Shown here in pieces: positions 24,147-31,054 of a DNA stretch of 36,437 bases (position 1 is its first letter; each line of letters starts with the position of its first letter). The stretch lies in contig CAJUFJ010000035.1 of the NCBI GenBank assembly GCA_910585815.1, positions 1 through 36,437 of the forward strand, given 5' to 3'. The notes beneath the pieces were generated by a model that worked only from the letters and a program-made list of their open reading frames with translations, was not told the DNA's origin and made no database searches. The position numbers and the translations under genes were made by a program. The stretch is from an uncultured Oscillospiraceae bacterium (GTDB lineage: Bacteria > Bacillota > Clostridia > Oscillospirales > Oscillospiraceae).

Positions 24147-25349
24147 ATGAGCGACTCTTTTACCATATTGATCTATCCCCACCAGCGGCTCCGGCATCTC
24201 CAGCCTGCAGTGGACGGGCTGGCCGACGCTGTTATGCGGCTGTATGGGCAGGACATGTCCACGCTGCGTTGGGCGGAGCGCCGGGAGGGGACGCTTGCCC
24301 GCTTTGAGGGGGGTGTCTGTCCCGAGATGGCGGCCCGCATTCCCTCCGCCAAGCTGGACTGTGCCGCCCTGCTGCTCTACCTCCGGGAGGGGGGCGGCTG
24401 GGGCTATCAGCTGTGCTTCCGGGGCTCGGTGGAGGACACGTTTACAGCCGGAGAGACCTCGGACGCCACCCCGCCGGAGCAGCACGCCGCCCGGCTGGTC
24501 CGGCGGTTTCGGGCCGACCGGGAGAAGCTGCTGCCCTGGCTGACACAGGGAACCGGGGCGGGCAGGGAACCGCTGGAGGGCTTCCTCCGTGAGCTCGCCC
24601 CCTGGGCCTGGGAGACCCTTTCCGCCGGAAAGCTGGCCCCCGCCCCTGTCCCGCCGGTGCCCGACACCTCCTCCCCAAAGGTAAACACCCCCGACTGGGA
24701 GATGCGACAGCGCCCGCCGGAGAAGGAGCCCGGGCCGGAGACCTGCCTGCCCTTCCTTACCGGGGTAAAAGCCCTCCGCCGGGGCTGGCCCTTCCCCTTG
24801 TCCCTGCTGTATGCCCTCCTCCCGCAAAAGCGGCCCGCCCCGGAGACAGTCCCCTTTGAGGGCTGGACCATCCGGGAGCTGGAGGAGACCCTGGAGAGAT
24901 TTTACGCCGGAAAGCTGGAGCGGCTGGAGCTGGAGTTTTCCCTGAGCGGGGCGGGGACCTACATCCGCCGCCTGAAAAAGACGGTGTACCAACCTTTCCG
25001 GCTCACCCTGGAGCTGATTTGGGAGAAGGGGCGGTGCATGTGCCTGCTGCTGGACGGCCAGCAGCCCACCCTCTACTACCTTGTGGCCGACCGGAACACC
25101 TATATGAATGTGGACATTAAGGATCTGGAAAAGACCGTCTTTCACGGCCAGACTGTGGACAAATATAAGGTTTTCTCAAAAAAAGATTCCCGGCTTCTCC
25201 GCCGGGAGGTCCCGCTCCTCCTGGCCCGGCTGGACCGGCGGGACGAAGTGCTCAGCGCCACCGCCCGGATGGAGGTGTGGAGCTGTGAGGGCCTGCACTT
25301 CAGCCAGGAGCAGTACCAGCAGTTCCTGGATGTCTGGCAGCTGAACTAA
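24147..25349 (+). CDS. Uncharacterised 400-residue protein
   Basis: A soluble protein with no family I recognise. It starts MSDSFTILIYPHQRLRHLQP; ATG 24147 is chosen because AAGGCGG lies 9 bases upstream, and the earlier in-frame ATG at 24138 touches that site. The middle (residues about 175-230) is Pro-rich and probably a linker. The C-terminal half has a strand-rich pattern with TLYYLVADRNTYMNVDIKDL and ends FSQEQYQQFLDVWQLN. It begins 20 bp after the FMN-reductase stop and is followed by the remnant of a duplicate of that gene. Codon use matches the neighbours. Confidence 0.75.
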   Translation: MSDSFTILIYPHQRLRHLQPAVDGLADAVMRLYGQDMSTLRWAERREGTLARFEGGVCPEMAARIPSAKLDCAALLLYLREGGGWGYQLCFRGSVEDTFTAGETSDATPPEQHAARLVRRFRADREKLLPWLTQGTGAGREPLEGFLRELAPWAWETLSAGKLAPAPVPPVPDTSSPKVNTPDWEMRQRPPEKEPGPETCLPFLTGVKALRRGWPFPLSLLYALLPQKRPAPETVPFEGWTIRELEETLERFYAGKLERLELEFSLSGAGTYIRRLKKTVYQPFRLTLELIWEKGRCMCLLLDGQQPTLYYLVADRNTYMNVDIKDLEKTVFHGQTVDKYKVFSKKDSRLLRREVPLLLARLDRRDEVLSATARMEVWSCEGLHFSQEQYQQFLDVWQLN

Positions 25350-25358
25350 ACCATATAA

Positions 25359-25451
25359 AGTACGGACCCCCGGGAGACCCTGGCCCTGCCCGGGATTGAG
25401 ACGCGGCTGGAGGGATTTTCCGAAAATATTCTGGATACCTTGTGTCTGTAG
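25359..25451 (+). pseudogene. 3' remnant of a duplicated FMN-reductase gene
   Basis: The frame reads TDPRETLALPGIETRLEGFS, then ENILDTLCL and stop. This matches the last 29 or so residues of the gene at 23068 (SPGQALALPGIQGRLDNFAQ, NILDTLCM). An in-frame TAA at 25356 and the absence of any upstream part show that only the 3' end survives. A tandem copy was probably deleted or replaced, perhaps when the gene at 24147 arrived. Confidence 0.8.
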
Positions 25452-25463
25452 GACGCTGAAATC

Positions 25464-25643
25464 CTTCGTCCCCCGCAGGGCAAGCCTTCCACCCTCCGGG
25501 GGGAAGGTGCCCCCGAAGGGGGCGGATGAGGGGGCGGGGCGGGTAAGCAGTTCTTACGGTAAGAGGCGCTAACCTCACCGCACCCTCATCCGTCACGGGC
25601 TTCGCCCGTGCCACCTTCCCCCTTGAAGGGGGAAGGCTCTTTG
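25464..25643 (-). repeat. Family B repeat, copy 1 (reverse orientation)
   Basis: Read on the minus strand: GCCTTCCCCCTTCAAGGGGG, then GGTGGCACGGGCGAAGCCCG, TGACGGATGAGGGTGC, a variable middle, CCGCCCCCTCATCCGCCCC and finally TGGAAGGCTTGCCCTGCGGG. It matches 31592-31776 and 33376-33562. The middle half carries CCCTTCGGGGGC in place of the family A palindrome found in the other two. Confidence 0.8.
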
Positions 25644-25678
25644 GTGCGTTCTTTTGCAGTGTGCTTTTATACACGCTG

Positions 25679-25713
25679 AAAACCGCCGCAGAATTGCTTC
25701 TGCGGCGGTTTTT
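25679..25713. terminator. Bidirectional terminator
   Basis: AAAACCGCCGCAGAA and TTCTGCGGCGGTTTT form a 15-bp perfect stem with loop TTGC and T-runs on both strands. It separates the plus-strand block ending at 25451 from the minus-strand anti-sigma gene. Confidence 0.92.
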
Positions 25714-25715
25714 GT

Positions 25716-26792
25716 TTACTCCAAAGGAATCGTATAGTCCCCCATGCGCAGGGCGGTAAACTCGCTGATGTCGGTGAGGAGCAGGAAGTGGACGGTGGTG
25801 CTGACCTCTTTTGCCTCTCCGGAACCAGCATCCACAAGGCCGCTGCCGCCGTTAGTATAGCCCATCAGGCTCACCTTCTTCTCCCCGCCGTCTCTGGTGA
25901 CCAGACGGGCGTCCTTCACCATGTCCTCATAGCTGGGATAGCCCATGCCCTCGGTCTCCAGCGCCAGGGAGAAGGGGGACAGGGTGGCGGTGATCTTCAC
26001 CTCCCCCTCGTCCAGCACGGCCCTGAGGGCCTGGGGGCCGTTATAGACGGGCTGGAAGGTGATGATGGCCGGGTGGTCGGTGACGGCAATCCGGGTTCCG
26101 TCCTCCCCCTCGAAGCAGGGGGGCGTTGCCAGGATGGTGAGGGGCTGGGCAGTCAGGTCCACGTCCGCCTGAAAATCGACGCTGAAGCAGAAGGTCAGTA
26201 CACCGTCCTCCGGCTCGCCGCTGAAGGAGCCGGAGCTGCTGTCTTTACTCAGCCGGGAGGGCCACAGGGGGTTCGCTTCACTCTGCATATAGTCTGAGCT
26301 GAATGACTGCCAGTTCGACCAGTCCTGTTTGTCCCAGTCCTCCCGGCAGGCGTCCCGCAGCTCCTCCCAGGTATAGCTCCCGGTACCGTAGTAGTAGAGC
26401 AGAGGGAAGTTATAGTGTCCCTGGGGGGCGCCCTCGGGCAGCTTGTACTCCAGAATAAAGTGGATATTTTTGTCGCTGCACAGGGCCTGGGTGACGGTGA
26501 GGGACACGTCGTCGCAGACGGAGGTGAGGTTTACCTCCTGGAACACCGCTCCGCCCAGGGCGGACAGGGCCGCCTGGGGGCCGAAGCGGCGGACAAACAG
26601 GGGGTCCCAGATGGTGGTGGCGCTGGTGCCCAGCAGCAGCACCGCCGCCAGCAGCAGGGCCGCCGTCCGTTTTTTTCGGGGCCGGTAGGTCCTGGCCCCT
26701 CCCGGCTGGGCGGACAGGACATTTTCCTTCAGGCGCTCCCGCATACCCTCGGGCGGGGCGCAGTTTTCCATTGTGTCGTGATACAGATTCAT
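25716..26792 (-). CDS. Membrane-anchored anti-sigma factor, DUF4179-like
   Basis: A 358-residue protein starting MNLYHDTMENCAPPEGMRER. A short cytoplasmic part of about 40 residues is followed by a membrane segment (43-60) and a long extracytoplasmic region with the DUF4179-type pattern (LTSVCDDVSLTVTQALCSDK then IHFILEYKL). Its ATG overlaps the sigma-factor stop in a 4-base ATGA, so the pair is translationally coupled. It probably sequesters the sigma factor until an envelope signal is sensed. A longer frame to 27053 exists but only overlaps the sigma gene; no ribosome site supports it. Two outside Cys residues might form a disulfide. Confidence 0.85.
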   Translation of the reverse strand: MNLYHDTMENCAPPEGMRERLKENVLSAQPGGARTYRPRKKRTAALLLAAVLLLGTSATTIWDPLFVRRFGPQAALSALGGAVFQEVNLTSVCDDVSLTVTQALCSDKNIHFILEYKLPEGAPQGHYNFPLLYYYGTGSYTWEELRDACREDWDKQDWSNWQSFSSDYMQSEANPLWPSRLSKDSSSGSFSGEPEDGVLTFCFSVDFQADVDLTAQPLTILATPPCFEGEDGTRIAVTDHPAIITFQPVYNGPQALRAVLDEGEVKITATLSPFSLALETEGMGYPSYEDMVKDARLVTRDGGEKKVSLMGYTNGGSGLVDAGSGEAKEVSTTVHFLLLTDISEFTALRMGDYTIPLE

Positions 26793-27256
26793 GGTTCCAC
26801 CCACTCTTTCCGCAGGGCCTCCCGGCCCCGCTTCAGTCGCATTTTTACCGTGGGCACTGTCACGCCCAGCAGCCGCGCGATCTCCCGGACGGGGTACCCC
26901 TCGTAGTAGTAGAGATGCAGGGCGGTGCGCTGTTTTTCGGGCAGGTTGGCGGTCTGCTCCAGCAGGGACAGCTCCTCCGGGGGCAGGGCCACCCCGGCCG
27001 CCGCCTCCAGGGGCAGCTCCGACCGCCTGTGCCGCCGCCACTCGTCCCGGCACAGGTTCAGGGCCACCTGAAACAGCCAGTTCCGCTCGTGCTCCGGCGA
27101 TTTGAACCTGGGGGCCTGATACAGGCGCTTGATCAGGACGTCCTGCAGCACGTCCTCCGCGTCCGCCGGGTTTTTCATTTGCAGCAGGCAGAACCGGTAC
27201 AGCGACGGACCGTAGGCCTCATAGACCTGCTCAAACAGGGCCTCAGTCGGGTCCAT
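26789..27256 (-). CDS. ECF RNA polymerase sigma factor
   Basis: A 155-residue sigma-70 family factor of the ECF group. Region 2 is visible as FEQVYEAYGPSLYRFCLLQM and ADAEDVLQDVLIK, and region 4 as LPEKQRTALHLYYYEGYPVR with the helix-turn-helix IARLLGVTVPTVKMRLKRGR. ATG 27256 is selected because AAAGGAGG ends 8 bases upstream; the longer frame to 27382 adds non-homologous sequence running through the promoter. It is co-transcribed with its anti-sigma factor. The promoter at 27319-27347 resembles sigma-A, so the pair is not obviously autoregulated. Confidence 0.92.
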   Translation of the reverse strand: MDPTEALFEQVYEAYGPSLYRFCLLQMKNPADAEDVLQDVLIKRLYQAPRFKSPEHERNWLFQVALNLCRDEWRRHRRSELPLEAAAGVALPPEELSLLEQTANLPEKQRTALHLYYYEGYPVREIARLLGVTVPTVKMRLKRGREALRKEWVEP

Positions 27257-27318
27257 CCGTGCCACCTCCTTTGTCTCTCTGTCTTTAATTACGGCTGTGG
27301 GAGGGGATTGGTCACGCC

Positions 27319-27347
27319 AGTATAGCCCTTTTGGGGAAAAAAAGCAA
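27319..27347 (-). promoter_or_regulatory. Promoter of the sigma/anti-sigma pair
   Basis: On the minus strand TTGCTT (27347-27342), a 17-base spacer and TATACT (27324-27319). The -35 overlaps the T-run of the upstream gene's terminator. Confidence 0.55.
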
Positions 27348-27379
27348 AAGCCGGACCCCCGCCGGCTGGCAGGGGTCCG
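27342..27379 (-). terminator. Terminator of the spoIIQ-like gene
   Basis: On the minus strand GGACCCC and GGGGTCC form the stem around TGCCAGCCGGCG, followed by GGCTTTTGCTTTTTTT. It ends the LytM-type gene upstream. Confidence 0.75.
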
Positions 27380-27385
27380 CAAACT

Positions 27386-28144
27386 TTACTTCAAATACTC
27401 TCTGGGGTCCACGGGCTGGCCGTTGAGAAGGGTCTCCAGGTGGACGTGGGAGTCCACCCCCACCTCGGCGATGGCAGAGGAGCCCACGGTGCCCAGCTCG
27501 CTGCCGATGTCCACGGTGTCGCCCGCCTCCACAAGCACATCATCGGCCAGGTTGCAGTACCAGGACTGTAATCCGCCGCCGTGGTCCACCACCACGGTGG
27601 TGCCCATGAGGCCGTCGGTGTACACCTGCTCCACGGTGCCGGCGCTGATGGACAGCACCTTTACCCCCTGGGCGGCGGCGATGTCCAGGCCGCCGTGGGT
27701 GCGCCAGTCACCCAGGGTGGGGTCCAGGGACAGGGTCTCCACGCTGTAGTCCCGCAGAACGGTCCCCTGCACCGGCCAGGTGAACACCTTGGACAGGGTC
27801 TCCTTGCTGGGCTGGGTGTCCGGCTGGGGAGTGTCGTCCTTCACCGGCTCCGGGTCGTCCGGCTGGGCGGCGGGTTTGGTGCTGGGGGAGGGCCTGGCCG
27901 GGGTGACAGGGGTGTCGTCCTTGACGCCGGGGGAGGGAACAGTGGGTTTGGCCGCGCTCTGGTCGGGGATGGTCACAGAGGCGCCGCCTCCCACCGGCGC
28001 GGTGGCGCGGGTGTCGTTGACTACAGTTTTCAGCAGATAATAGCCCGAAATTCCTATGGTGGCGATGCACAGGAACAGGACTATGTAAAAGCCCTTTCCC
28101 ATGGCGAAATCGCCCAGCTTATTCAAAAAGCTCCGGTTTTTCAA
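27386..28144 (-). CDS. spoIIQ: SpoIIQ-like M23/LytM membrane protein
   Basis: A 252-residue protein: short cytoplasmic N-terminus, one membrane segment (20-38), a Pro/Thr/Asp-rich linker (about 50-115) and a LytM domain. The zinc ligands of active M23 enzymes are present: His150 and Asp154 in THGGLD, His233 and His235 in HVHLE. Clostridial SpoIIQ keeps these, while Bacillus SpoIIQ lacks one. The SWYCNL stretch resembles the YxNL of SpoIIQ and not the YxHL of general M23 enzymes. In forespore engulfment SpoIIQ pairs with SpoIIIAH, which is not in the window. TTG start at 28144 follows GGAGGTGG. Another M23 protein cannot be excluded. Confidence 0.8.
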   Translation of the reverse strand: MKNRSFLNKLGDFAMGKGFYIVLFLCIATIGISGYYLLKTVVNDTRATAPVGGGASVTIPDQSAAKPTVPSPGVKDDTPVTPARPSPSTKPAAQPDDPEPVKDDTPQPDTQPSKETLSKVFTWPVQGTVLRDYSVETLSLDPTLGDWRTHGGLDIAAAQGVKVLSISAGTVEQVYTDGLMGTTVVVDHGGGLQSWYCNLADDVLVEAGDTVDIGSELGTVGSSAIAEVGVDSHVHLETLLNGQPVDPREYLK

Positions 28145-28162
28145 AAAACCACCTCCGAAGCC

Positions 28163-28192
28163 TATTGTGGACAGGCAGCGGGGCGGTTATAC
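28163..28192 (-). promoter_or_regulatory. Candidate forespore (sigma-F/G type) promoter of the spoIIQ-like gene
   Basis: On the minus strand GTATA (28192-28188), 15 bases, then GTCCACAATA (28172-28163), which matches the sigma-F pattern GYATA-N15-GGNNANAHTR at all but one position. The same bases also read as the sigma-G pattern GHATR-N18-CATNHTA with one mismatch. The start would leave only about 13 bases of leader, beginning at the ribosome site, which is tight. Confidence 0.4.
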
Positions 28193-28236
28193 ATGGCGGG
28201 CAAAAATTTTCGGGTGTGTCCTATTTGCAGATTTTA

Positions 28237-28286
28237 TGTAGGGGCGGACATTGTCCGCCCGCGGGCGCACACTGTGCGCCCCTACA
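28237..28286. repeat. Family D repeat
   Basis: TGTAGGGGCGGACATTGTCC and CACTGTGCGCCCCTACA form inverted ends of a 50-base unit between the divergent spoIIQ-like and rpiB genes. Its left half is identical to the unit at 22976. Confidence 0.8.
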
Positions 28287-28352
28287 AATCGTTCCAATTC
28301 TCTTGACTGTGATAAAATGCGCGGTAGGACACTCCCAAAATTTTCACACCTC

Positions 28353-28381
28353 TTGCAAAGTTGCGGAAAAGGGGGTACAAT
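28353..28381 (+). promoter_or_regulatory. rpiB promoter
   Basis: TTGCAA (28353-28358), a 17-base spacer and TACAAT (28376-28381), 45 bases before the rpiB start. Confidence 0.65.
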
Positions 28382-28426
28382 GGGACAGAAAAAATGCCCT
28401 TCGGGGCTTTCAGGGGAGGAATTTTT

Positions 28427-28864
28427 ATGATCGCCATAGCCTCTGACCACGGCGGCTACCAGCTCAAGGAGCACCTCAAGGCCTATCTGGCCGCCAAGGG
28501 CATTACCTGCGAGGACTTCGGCACCAACAGCACCGACAGCTGCGACTACCCCATCTTCGGCAAGGCCGCCGCCCGGGCGGTGGCGGAGGGCCGGTGCGAA
28601 AAGGGCATCGTCATCTGCACCACGGGCATCGGCATCTCCATCACGGCCAACAAAGTGCATGGCATCCGCTGCGCCCTGTGCGGCGATGTGCTCTCCGCTG
28701 AGCTCACCCGGCTGCACAACAACGCCAATATGCTGGCCTTGGGCGCTGGGGTCACCGGGCCCATGCTGGCCGAGCGGATTGTGGACACCTTCCTCAACAC
28801 CGGCTTCGAGGGGGGCCGCCACGCCCGCCGGGTGGGGCTGATGATGGACACGGAAACAGAATAA
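28427..28864 (+). CDS. rpiB: Ribose-5-phosphate isomerase B
   Basis: A 145-residue RpiB/LacA/LacB family enzyme that interconverts ribose 5-phosphate and ribulose 5-phosphate in the non-oxidative pentose phosphate pathway. SDHGG at 6-10 binds substrate, Cys64 in ICTTGIGISITANK is the catalytic base and His97 in RLHNNANML opens the ring. The usual glycine after the cysteine is Thr65 here, a small change near the active site. ATG 28427 follows GGGGAGGA; a longer frame to 28361 has no ribosome site and runs through the promoter. Some RpiB homologues prefer allose or other sugar phosphates, so specificity is not certain. Confidence 0.92.
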   Translation: MIAIASDHGGYQLKEHLKAYLAAKGITCEDFGTNSTDSCDYPIFGKAAARAVAEGRCEKGIVICTTGIGISITANKVHGIRCALCGDVLSAELTRLHNNANMLALGAGVTGPMLAERIVDTFLNTGFEGGRHARRVGLMMDTETE

Positions 28865-28867
28865 ACC

Positions 28868-28899
28868 GCCGCCCGGTCCCGCTTTGGGGCCGGGCGGTA
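28868..28899 (+). terminator. Stem-loop after rpiB
   Basis: CCGCCCGG and CCGGGCGG pair over a 13-base loop just after the stop. TAAAAAATTT follows instead of a T-run, so it is an imperfect terminator. Confidence 0.45.
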
Positions 28900-28909
28900 A
28901 AAAATTTCC

Positions 28910-28938
28910 TTGTGTATTCCCCCCGCCTGTGCTATGCT
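28910..28938 (+). promoter_or_regulatory. Promoter of the S-layer/stalk-domain gene
   Basis: TTGTGT (28910-28915), a 17-base spacer and TATGCT (28933-28938), preceded by TGTGC that gives an extended -10. Confidence 0.6.
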
Positions 28939-28981
28939 TGGCACAAGTGTTTTCTCATATTTAAGTGAAAGGAAGGATTTT

Positions 28982-30067
28982 ATGAAAAAGAGAACCCTGT
29001 CCCTGGTGCTGGCCCTGGCGATGTGCCTGGGGCTAGCCGTCCCCGCGCTGGCGGCCGAGGAGCCGCTGACCCGTCTTGCGTTTGCCCGGCTGCTGGTCCA
29101 GTACGCCGAGCCGGAGGGCGGAGCAGCGGGGGAGCTGCCCTCCGACTGTGCCGGCTTGAGTGAGGAAGACAAGGCCGCCGTGACGGCGGTGTGCGGCGCA
29201 GGCTGGATGTATGGAGACGCCGAGGGGAATTTCCTGCCGGAGGAGACGGTCTCCTACAGCTCTGCGATACCTGTAATCGTCCGGATATTAGACCCGGAGT
29301 TGGAATCCTCCACCATGCCCAGGCTGCCGGAAGACCGGCCGGCGACGGAGCAGGAGATGGAGGAAGACACCCGTCTGACGCTGGAGTGGACCGAGAAAAT
29401 GCAGGCCCTCTTTGATGCCCCCGCCTGGATTTGCGCGTATGTGGAGGTCCTGTACAATAAAGGGGTAATCCAGTCCGTCGCGCTGGAGGATTGGGACGCT
29501 GCCCTCCCCCTGGATGACGCCGAGGGCCTGCTGAAGGCGGCCTTTGCCGGCGGGGAAGGGGTAAACCTCCCCGGTGGAGTGTCTGAGCCTGAGCAGCCCA
29601 CCGACCCCGTCACTCCGCCTGTCACCCCGCCCGCGGCTCCTGCCGCGGCCGCCCCCACCAACGACAGCCTGACAGCCGACGGCGCTCTCCAGACCCCCAC
29701 TGTGTATAAGATCAACGGCAGCAACTACTTCAAAATCCGCGACCTGGCCGCTATCCTCAACGGCACCGGGAAACAGTTCTCTGTGGGCTACGACAGCCAG
29801 CTGCAATCGGTCACCGCCACCACCGGCGAGGGCTACACCAAGCTGGAGGGCGACCTCACCGGGGCCCCTGCCGGCGGCCAGAAGACCGCCGACCCCAGCA
29901 ACGACGCCATCTACATCAACGGCGAGAAGGTAGAGGCCGAGGTCTACAAGATTGACGGCTCCAACTACTTCAAGCTCCGCGACCTGGGCAAGGCTCTGGA
30001 CTTCTACGTGGGCTGGAGCCAGGAGGCCGGCGTCTTCCTGGAGACCGACAAGCCTTACAGCGAATAA
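28982..30067 (+). CDS. Secreted protein with SLH-like and stalk (copper amine oxidase N-like) domains
   Basis: A 361-residue exported protein. A signal peptide (MKKRTLSLVLALAMCLGLAV, then PALA) is cut after Ala24. Residues 26-110 look like S-layer homology modules (RLAFARLLVQYAE; WMYGDAEGNFLPEETVSYSS), here divergent and probably fewer than three. A Pro/Ala linker lies near 203-225. The C-terminal part has two copies of the stalk or copper-amine-oxidase-N-like unit (YKINGSNYFKIRDLAAIL and YKIDGSNYFKLRDLGKAL). ATG 28982 follows GAAAGGAAGG. Such proteins attach to the cell wall; a ligand is unknown. Confidence 0.85.
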   Translation: MKKRTLSLVLALAMCLGLAVPALAAEEPLTRLAFARLLVQYAEPEGGAAGELPSDCAGLSEEDKAAVTAVCGAGWMYGDAEGNFLPEETVSYSSAIPVIVRILDPELESSTMPRLPEDRPATEQEMEEDTRLTLEWTEKMQALFDAPAWICAYVEVLYNKGVIQSVALEDWDAALPLDDAEGLLKAAFAGGEGVNLPGGVSEPEQPTDPVTPPVTPPAAPAAAAPTNDSLTADGALQTPTVYKINGSNYFKIRDLAAILNGTGKQFSVGYDSQLQSVTATTGEGYTKLEGDLTGAPAGGQKTADPSNDAIYINGEKVEAEVYKIDGSNYFKLRDLGKALDFYVGWSQEAGVFLETDKPYSE

Positions 30068-30135
30068 CGGCCCATAAGGCTTAACGAATCTGTCCCATAA
30101 ATTCGGAAACCCTTCGGAAATCCCGGCTGGTACGT

Positions 30136-30246
30136 CCTGTAGGGCAGGGGTTCTACCCCTGCCTATCCCCGTAAGGGGATAAAATGGAATCGGAATGAGG
30201 TAAAGACGGAAACGAGAAAAGGCAAGGGCAGAGCCCTTGCCCTACA
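30136..30246. repeat. Repeat family C, copy 3 (reverse orientation), in the gap 30068-30367
   Basis: GTAGGGCAGGGGTTCTACCC at the left, core CTATCCCCGTAAGGGGATAA, and GAGCCCTTGCCCTACA at the right. The bases flanking the left end (TACGTCCTG) match the flank of copy 1 at about 11138-11146, so the unit extends further than the inverted ends. Confidence 0.75.
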
Positions 30247-30294
30247 TCCGGCAGTTGAAGTTATGAGACAGGCGTAAGACTTAACGAATCCGTC

Positions 30295-30323
30295 TTGAAT
30301 CCCGGCGGGGGCTGTGCTATAAT
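30295..30323 (+). promoter_or_regulatory. Promoter of the Cys/His-rich protein gene
   Basis: TTGAAT (30295-30300), 17 bases, then a perfect TATAAT (30318-30323) with an upstream TGTGC. The -10 region GCTGTGCTATAATGG resembles that of the preceding gene. Confidence 0.7.
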
Positions 30324-30367
30324 GGGGCCATCACCCGCCATGCGCGGACAGAAAGGAAGTAATTCCC

Positions 30368-30994
30368 ATGTTCAGGATGAAGGGCCGTTTGATTGCCGGT
30401 GTGCTGTGCGCCATGCTGGCGGCCATGCTGGTTGTGCCCGTCTCCGCCCACGGCTGCCACGGCGGCAGAGGGGGCGGTCACCACGGCGGCTACGCCCGGA
30501 ACGTCCAGACCACTGTTCAGACTACCATCACAGTCTGCCCCTACTCCGACTGCACCCTGGCCGGCCGCCACACCCACAGCGGCGTGACCTACTGCGGCTA
30601 TGACCACAGCGCCGGCGTGTGCGACAACAACTGCCGGGCTCTGTGCCCCCTGGAGGACTGCCAGACTCAGGGCCGTCACCTCCACGGCTGGTCCACCTAC
30701 TGCGGCTACGACCACGCGGGCGGCTTCTGCGACGGCGCCTGTCAGGCTCTGTGCCCCTATGAGGACTGCGCCCTCACCGGCCGCCACGTCCACAGCGGCA
30801 CGGGCTACTGCGGCTACAACCACGCCGACGGCTTCTGCGACAACACCTGCCGGGCCCTGTGCCCCTATGAGGACTGCACCCTCACCGGATACCACAGCCA
30901 CGACGGCGTGGGCTACTGCGGCTACGACCACTCCGACGGCTTCTGCTACAGCGGCTGTTACACCACCGGCCACGGTTGCGGCCGCTGGGCCTGA
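30368..30994 (+). CDS. Secreted Cys/His-rich protein with four 36-residue tandem repeats
   Basis: A 208-residue exported protein. The signal peptide ends VVPVSA at residue 27; a His/Gly-rich stretch (HGCHGGRGGGHHGGY) follows. Four repeats start at Cys57, 93, 129 and 165 with an exact 36-residue period. Each has the pattern C-P-x2-D-C-x3-G-x-H-x-H-x4-Y-C-G-Y-x-H-x2-G-x-C-x3-C, giving five cysteines and three histidines per repeat (one His varies little). The DNA repeat is 108 bp. It could bind zinc, copper or nickel outside the cell or be disulfide-bonded. I do not recognise the family. ATG 30368 follows AAAGGAAG. A terminator follows at 31005. Confidence 0.85.
   Translation: MFRMKGRLIAGVLCAMLAAMLVVPVSAHGCHGGRGGGHHGGYARNVQTTVQTTITVCPYSDCTLAGRHTHSGVTYCGYDHSAGVCDNNCRALCPLEDCQTQGRHLHGWSTYCGYDHAGGFCDGACQALCPYEDCALTGRHVHSGTGYCGYNHADGFCDNTCRALCPYEDCTLTGYHSHDGVGYCGYDHSDGFCYSGCYTTGHGCGRWA
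30536..30958 (+). repeat. Four 108-bp in-gene tandem repeats
   Basis: Units begin at 30536, 30644, 30752 and 30860 and encode the 36-residue Cys/His repeats. Units 3 and 4 share stretches such as GGGCTACTGCGGCTAC and CTGTGCCCCTATGAGGACTG, so the array was probably expanded by recent duplication. Confidence 0.85.
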
Positions 30995-31004
30995 TTTCAG
31001 GTAT

Positions 31005-31053
31005 AAAACCCCTCCGATTTCACACCCTAACGGGGAGAAACGGAGGGGTTTTT
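31005..31053 (+). terminator. Terminator whose 3' arm carries the next gene's ribosome site
   Basis: AAAACCCCTCCG (31005-31016) pairs with CGGAGGGGTTTT (31041-31052) over a 24-base loop, followed by T residues. GGAGGGG in the 3' arm is also the only ribosome site for the TTG start at 31055. Confidence 0.75.
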
Positions 31054-31054
31054 C

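Noticed and set aside
27256..27382. N-terminal extension of the ECF sigma factor
   Set aside because: It reads through the promoter and the preceding terminator; the shorter start has a strong ribosome site and the normal family N-terminus.
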